64,000 nucleotides of DNA from Bdellovibrionales bacterium (lineage in GTDB: Bacteria; Bdellovibrionota; Bdellovibrionia; Bdellovibrionales; Bdellovibrionaceae). Position numbers and translations under genes: made by a program. This document shows positions 60,195 through 64,000 of the stretch, piece by piece (the stretch's first letter is position 1; every line of letters begins with the position of its first letter). Location: the NCBI GenBank assembly GCA_018266295.1, contig JAFEAQ010000011.1:434001-498000 (forward strand). The letters run 5' to 3'. The notes under the pieces were generated by a model. The model ran no database searches and was not told where the DNA came from. It saw only the letters and a list, made by a program, of their open reading frames with translations.

Positions 60195-61010
60195 CTAGGC
60201 GGCTTTTTCGGCAACCGCAGAAAGATACTGGTGGATCGCACGAGAAATGAGTTCAGGGCGCGATTTAATTGCTAAGTGGCCGGCGCCATTGAGCTCCACA
60301 ACCTTCTCGGCGTGACAGTCTTCCGCAAACTTCAGATAAACTTCTTTCGAGAACAACAAGTCCTCGCGATCATAAATCAGCAAAGTCGGGAAATCGGTCT
60401 TAGAAACCTTTTCTTGCCACCACTGCCAGTCTTCGCGACGGAGCATCCACGCGAAATTATAAATCAAATGCGACACAAAGAGCAGTCTGCGACCCTTCAA
60501 GGAATCCAAACGCCCTACACCGCCGCTGCGTTCATCACGGAAAATCATCGCTGCGCGCTTAAGGAAGGCTTTTCCGATCGGAGTAGAAAGCAACACATAG
60601 ATCGAACGCGAATTCATCGGCATCACAAAGAAGTACCGAAGCTCCGGCAATGAAAACTTCGGAACCGGATCCGGCACGACCGGATTAATTAGAATCAATT
60701 TCGAGATCAACTCCGGACGCTGGCGAGACAGAGCCCACGCCAAAGCTCCACCGAAACTAAGACCAGCAAGATGCACTTTTTCATTTGGGAAATTCGTACG
60801 GATAAACTGGGCAATGGCCTCAACTTGCACCGTGAAGAAAACACGGTCCGTACTCATAAACAGATGTGATAAGTTTGGAACGATCACGCGATAGTTTTTT
60901 GAAAGCTCCTCAGCGCAGGATTCCCAATGGTGAACGCTTCCGCCGAAACCATGCAGAAGAATAAGGATGGGGCCCTGACCGCGTTCACGAAATGTAATCT
61001 TATGAGCCAT
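60195..61010 (-). CDS. Alpha/beta hydrolase
   Basis: A 271-residue soluble hydrolase. GPILILLHGFGGSVHHWE provides the oxyanion region, the nucleophile Ser is in LAGLSFGGALAWAL near residue 105, the acid Asp in LLIYDREDLLFSK near 218 and the His in ELNGAGHLAIKS near 245. The Ser-Asp-His triad is complete. The substrate (ester, lipid or lactone) cannot be told. It precedes the TMTC-like gene in one operon. Confidence 0.92.
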   Translation of the reverse strand: MAHKITFRERGQGPILILLHGFGGSVHHWESCAEELSKNYRVIVPNLSHLFMSTDRVFFTVQVEAIAQFIRTNFPNEKVHLAGLSFGGALAWALSRQRPELISKLILINPVVPDPVPKFSLPELRYFFVMPMNSRSIYVLLSTPIGKAFLKRAAMIFRDERSGGVGRLDSLKGRRLLFVSHLIYNFAWMLRREDWQWWQEKVSKTDFPTLLIYDREDLLFSKEVYLKFAEDCHAEKVVELNGAGHLAIKSRPELISRAIHQYLSAVAEKAA

Positions 61011-61080
61011 ACTTACTTTTCGGTATGGCGTGAATCCATGTTAACTGGACCGAGGTCGGTGAGTCCCTCTCAGATCGAAA

Positions 61081-61614
61081 CTACAAGCTCCCGCCGCCGG
61101 ATAGAACAATAAAATATTGTGTTTCATCCTTCGGGAGGACGATGTTGTTCTGATCTTCGCGGGTTTTGAAGTAAGACAAGTACTTGGCACCGCCACCGAC
61201 TTTGATACTACCGAGGGTGAAAATCACGCCGGCTTCTGCGGTTGCGGCATTGTTATCCGCCGAAGCGAAACGAACTCCGGGACCGGCAAAAATCTGAAAG
61301 CCCAGAGTGCGACTGTCATTACTGACATCATAGGCAGCAAGAAGTGCCGAATCCAAACCGCTGACTGATTGAATATTCGAACCAAAGCGAGTGAAAACAC
61401 CATTTCGCCAGTTCAACCAATCCGTCATGTACCAGTTTAAATTCAATTTGAGTTCAGAATACGCATTGCCATTTTCAGTTCCTGACGAAGCACTGACATC
61501 GTAAGTGAATGTCGGATGAGAATCTGGAATCACTCTCATCGCAGGCATCGAGCGAGCCTGCGCGAAAGAAGTCATAAGAATAAAAACACCTGTCGCTAGA
61601 AGAATCCTTCTCAT
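61081..61614 (-). CDS. Secreted barrel-like protein
   Basis: A 177-residue protein. The ATG at 61614 is chosen because GAGG lies six bases before it. A signal peptide (ILLATGVFILMTSFAQA, cut before RSM) precedes strand-rich repeats (SELKLNLNWYMTDWLNWRNG, FQIFAGPGVRFAS, GSIKVGGGAKYLSYF, YFIVLSGGGSL). This looks like a small outer-membrane barrel of about eight strands. No family is certain. It lies 12 bp after the ferredoxin-like gene and is probably in its operon. Confidence 0.68.
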   Translation of the reverse strand: MRRILLATGVFILMTSFAQARSMPAMRVIPDSHPTFTYDVSASSGTENGNAYSELKLNLNWYMTDWLNWRNGVFTRFGSNIQSVSGLDSALLAAYDVSNDSRTLGFQIFAGPGVRFASADNNAATAEAGVIFTLGSIKVGGGAKYLSYFKTREDQNNIVLPKDETQYFIVLSGGGSL

Positions 61615-61626
61615 AGCTAACCTCAC

Positions 61627-62304
61627 TTAATTTTTAGGCTGTTGTGGCTTTTGCGGACGCCCCTGCTGCTGCTGCTTTCCCTGCTGCGGCTGCTTGTTTT
61701 GATTGTGCTGCTTATTCTGGTTCTGATTGTGCTGTTTGTTTTGGTTTTGCGGCTTGTTCTGCTGCTTACCTTGTTGCTTATTCTGATTCTGGTTTCTATT
61801 TTGATTTTGTTGCTTGTTTTGATGCTGGTGCTGCTTTGCCTGCTGAGGGCGTTGCTCACCTTCAGCGCGCTCATCTTGCTGAGAACGTTCCGGTCTTTGA
61901 TGATCCGGTTTATCTTCAGGCTTTTCCGTTAGCAACATCGTATCTTGAACTGCACGTGACTCAATATGCTTCTGAGTGCGGAAACCACGAACCTTTTTGC
62001 TTTGATTTTCTTGGCGTTCGATTTGCTCTGTGAGATCCACAGTCACATTACCGAAGCAACGGACTTGGCAAGAAAGACGGCGGCTATCTATACGCCAATT
62101 CGTACCAATCAGACCGAGCTCCGTCTTATTAGGCGGAAGGACGTTGTTTTCGCCTTCAACAATGTGCACACGGCATTCCGCACAGCTTGGAACTCCCTTA
62201 CAAATGGATTTAATCTCGATCTGATTTTCTGTCGCGATTTGCAACAGACTCTTCTCGGGAGTCACATCCACTTCAATATTTTGCGGGACAAATTTAACTT
62301 TCAT
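61627..62304 (-). CDS. 2Fe-2S ferredoxin with long Gln/Asn-rich tail
   Basis: A 225-residue protein. Residues 1-100 form a plant-type ferredoxin: VKFVPQNIEVDVTPEKSLLQ, cluster cysteines in SICKGVPSCAECRVH (Cys35, Cys41, Cys44) and the fourth in RLSCQVRC near residue 79. This is close to ordinary ferredoxin and carries one electron. Residues about 125-225 are almost only Gln, Asn, Lys, His and Pro (QNKQQNQNRNQNQNKQQGKQ), a disordered, prion-like tail not usual in ferredoxins. GGGTAGAG precedes the ATG. It lies 26 bp after tyrS. Confidence 0.88.
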   Translation of the reverse strand: MKVKFVPQNIEVDVTPEKSLLQIATENQIEIKSICKGVPSCAECRVHIVEGENNVLPPNKTELGLIGTNWRIDSRRLSCQVRCFGNVTVDLTEQIERQENQSKKVRGFRTQKHIESRAVQDTMLLTEKPEDKPDHQRPERSQQDERAEGEQRPQQAKQHQHQNKQQNQNRNQNQNKQQGKQQNKPQNQNKQHNQNQNKQHNQNKQPQQGKQQQQGRPQKPQQPKN

Positions 62305-62330
62305 TGCTCTACCCTATTTCAGCTACGGGT

Positions 62331-63560
62331 CTACTTAACTATAAACTTAATAAATTTTTTCTTACCGGCTTTGAGGACGAAGCTTTCACCGGTCTTCAAA
62401 TCCCAGCGAGCCTTCGGGTCAGCCAGCTTCACGCCATCACGCTGAACGCCGCCGCCGGCAATCAATCTGCCGGCTTCGCCGTTACTTGCGGCCATCCCCG
62501 CTTTCACCATGAGAGCGGCAATGCCCACTTGGTTCTCGGCAAAGACTTCAAATTCTGGAACTTCATCCGGCAAGCCTTTATCTACGAAAATACGATTGAA
62601 TTCGTCTTCAGCTTGCTGAGCCGCCGCTTCCGAGTGGAAACGTTTGATCAAAAATTTCGCTAAAGCGACTTTCACTTCGCGCGGATGCTTGCGTTTTTCC
62701 GCCACATCGGTTTTCAACTGCGACAACGCGGGCCCTGTGATATCAGTCAAAAGCTGGTACCAACGGTACATCAAATCATCGGAAATTCTCATTGTCTTCC
62801 CGAACATGTCTTTCGGGGTGTCGATAACAGAAATATAATTATCTAAGCTCTTCGACATTTTGTTCACGCCGTCGATCCCCTCAAGGATCGGCATCGTGAG
62901 CACACACTGAGGCTCTTGGCCGTAAGCACTTTGTAAATCACGGCCCACTAAAAGGTTGAACTTCTGATCCGTACCACCAAGCTCCACATCAGACTTCAAA
63001 GCCACAGAGTCGTAGCCCTGAGTCAGTGGGTACAAGAATTCATGCAAAGCAATCGGACTACCAGATTTATAGCGATTCGTGAAATCATCACGTTCCAGCA
63101 TACGAGCGACGGTGTACTTTGAAGCCAAACGAATGACATCGGCAAAATTCAATTTGCCACACCAGTGAGAGTTAAAAACAATTTCCGTTTTTTCTGGATC
63201 AAGAATCTTGAAAATTTGTTTCTTGTACGTAGCTGCGTTGATTTCAATATCTTCCGGAGTCAACATCGGGCGAGTGGTGTTCTTGCCGGAGGGATCCCCG
63301 ATCAATGCCGTGAAATCCCCGATTAGGAACTGCACGTGATGGCCCAAATCCTGGAAGGTTTTCAGTTTATTAATCACGACTGTGTGACCAATGTGAATGT
63401 CCGGACGCGTAGGATCCGCCCCGAGCTTGATTCTCAGAGGCTGATTCTTTTCTTTACTGCGTTTGAGCTTTTTCAGCATGTCTTCATCACTGATGAATTC
63501 AGCCACGCCGAATTTGATTCTCTCAAGCTGTTCGCGAGGATCCATGAAAGACATGCTCAT
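62331..63560 (-). CDS. tyrS: Tyrosyl-tRNA synthetase
   Basis: A 409-residue class I synthetase that charges tRNA-Tyr. DIHIGHT at 54-60 is the HIGH signature and [12 protein letters not shown] at 233-244 is the KMSKS loop. [18 protein letters not shown] and [14 protein letters not shown] shape the tyrosine site. Residues about 345-405 are the S4 RNA-binding domain ([20 protein letters not shown]). The motif pattern is that of the bacterial TyrZ-like type. The start overlaps the stop of rny by one base (TAATG), so the two are coupled. Confidence 0.97.
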   Translation of the reverse strand: MSMSFMDPREQLERIKFGVAEFISDEDMLKKLKRSKEKNQPLRIKLGADPTRPDIHIGHTVVINKLKTFQDLGHHVQFLIGDFTALIGDPSGKNTTRPMLTPEDIEINAATYKKQIFKILDPEKTEIVFNSHWCGKLNFADVIRLASKYTVARMLERDDFTNRYKSGSPIALHEFLYPLTQGYDSVALKSDVELGGTDQKFNLLVGRDLQSAYGQEPQCVLTMPILEGIDGVNKMSKSLDNYISVIDTPKDMFGKTMRISDDLMYRWYQLLTDITGPALSQLKTDVAEKRKHPREVKVALAKFLIKRFHSEAAAQQAEDEFNRIFVDKGLPDEVPEFEVFAENQVGIAALMVKAGMAASNGEAGRLIAGGGVQRDGVKLADPKARWDLKTGESFVLKAGKKKFIKFIVK

Positions 63561-64000
63561 TACCTCGCGTGTTCAACAGTGCGGCTCTCACGAACCACGG
63601 TGACTTTAACCTGGCCAGCTTGCGGCATTTCACGCTCGATCTTACGAGCGATATCACGCGCAAGCATGGTTGATTGATCGTCAGTCACTTTAGCACTTTC
63701 CACCATCACACGCACTTCACGGCCGGCTTGCAATGCAAATGTTTTCAAGACGCCGTCGAAGCTATTGCCGATACTTTCAAGATCTTCCAAACGATGGATG
63801 TAAGCATCCATGTGCGGACGACGCGCGCCCGGACGAGATGCTGACAAGATATTTGCGGCATGGATAATCCACGCCAAAGCAGACGTTGGTTTCTCATCAT
63901 CTTGGTGAGCACGGATCGCATGGCAGATCTCTTCAGATTCACCGTATTTTTTCGCCCACTCTGCACCAACCAATGCATAACTGCCTTCAGCTGTGTGCTC
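63560..64000 (-). CDS. rny: Ribonuclease Y, C-terminal part (partial)
   Basis: The frame is open to the window edge, so the start lies beyond 64000 and about 146 C-terminal residues are seen. [60 protein letters not shown] and [18 protein letters not shown], ending [16 protein letters not shown], match RNase Y, a membrane-linked endonuclease that begins mRNA decay. Its HD active site and KH domain are outside the window. It is the first visible gene of the rny-tyrS-ferredoxin-barrel cluster. Confidence 0.95.
   Translation of the reverse strand, partial: EHTAEGSYALVGAEWAKKYGESEEICHAIRAHQDDEKPTSALAWIIHAANILSASRPGARRPHMDAYIHRLEDLESIGNSFDGVLKTFALQAGREVRVMVESAKVTDDQSTMLARDIARKIEREMPQAGQVKVTVVRESRTVEHAR

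Noticed and set aside
61627-61950. CRISPR-like short direct repeats in the Gln/Asn-coding stretch
   Set aside because: The repeats are codon-level low complexity within an open frame, with no constant repeat and spacer lengths.

Overview
The window reads as chromosome of a Bdellovibrio-like predatory bacterium (Bdellovibrionota). This assignment is inferred from gene content: many lipoproteins with LTAC/LASC/FASC lipoboxes, peptidoglycan enzymes on the surface, a proline catabolism enzyme, a B12-dependent ribonucleotide reductase, adjacent rhomboid and RDD membrane proteins, and roughly balanced base composition. No phage, plasmid, CRISPR array or rRNA operon is visible. About 66 protein genes and one tRNA-Arg(TCG) are packed tightly, with many tail-to-tail overlaps of 4-47 bp.

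Layout. 0-6 kb: the 3' end of mutS2 and a barrel-like protein, then a minus-strand operon of a TPR/barrel protein, an ECF sigma factor, a one-TM anti-sigma-like protein and a small secreted protein, followed by two lipoproteins. 6-12 kb: a duplicated-domain cytoplasmic protein, a coiled-coil/Hsp20 fusion, an SDR with an altered active site, an AcfC-like binding protein and a matrixin lipoprotein. 12-18 kb: a repeat-rich 800-bp gap holding a MITE-like element, NAD-type isocitrate dehydrogenase, and a first rhomboid/RDD pair. 18-22.5 kb: Hsp33, histidine phosphatase, FAH-family hydrolase, small Cys-rich proteins, ankyrin protein, GNAT. 22.7-30.5 kb: PutA, a second rhomboid/RDD pair, and a Fis-type regulator joined to an S41 peptidase. 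30.7-37.4 kb: divergent MepA-type endopeptidase and L,D-transpeptidase, a phosphotransferase and a TonB receptor. 37.4-46.4 kb: lipoproteins, CoA-transferase, stand-alone LigD phosphoesterase, a very basic protein, a VOC protein, and a histidine kinase/HD-GYP pair. 46.5-54.5 kb: tRNA-Arg, LemA/TPM operon, a pseudouridine synthase-methyltransferase fusion, TrmH, acyl-CoA dehydrogenase, CinA. 54.5-64 kb: NrdJ, cysteine desulfurase, an A-type Fe-S carrier, a TMTC-like membrane protein, and a minus-strand rny-tyrS-ferredoxin-barrel cluster.

How they fit together (inference). Amino-acid and acyl-CoA catabolism (PutA, acyl-CoA dehydrogenase, CoA transferase, isocitrate dehydrogenase) fits growth on protein-rich prey. 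MepA, L,D-transpeptidase, S41 peptidase, rhomboids and matrixin fit envelope remodelling. The HD-GYP and ECF modules are signalling. NrdJ, IscS and IscA supply DNA precursors and Fe-S clusters.

No classical defence or mobile system is present. The best candidates for something undescribed are non-coding: a modular repeat family with a compensated stem, a MITE-like element with perfect 22-bp ends, and an intrinsic terminator inside the first codons of the S41 peptidase. Among proteins they are the repeated rhomboid/RDD linkage and several unusual domain fusions.
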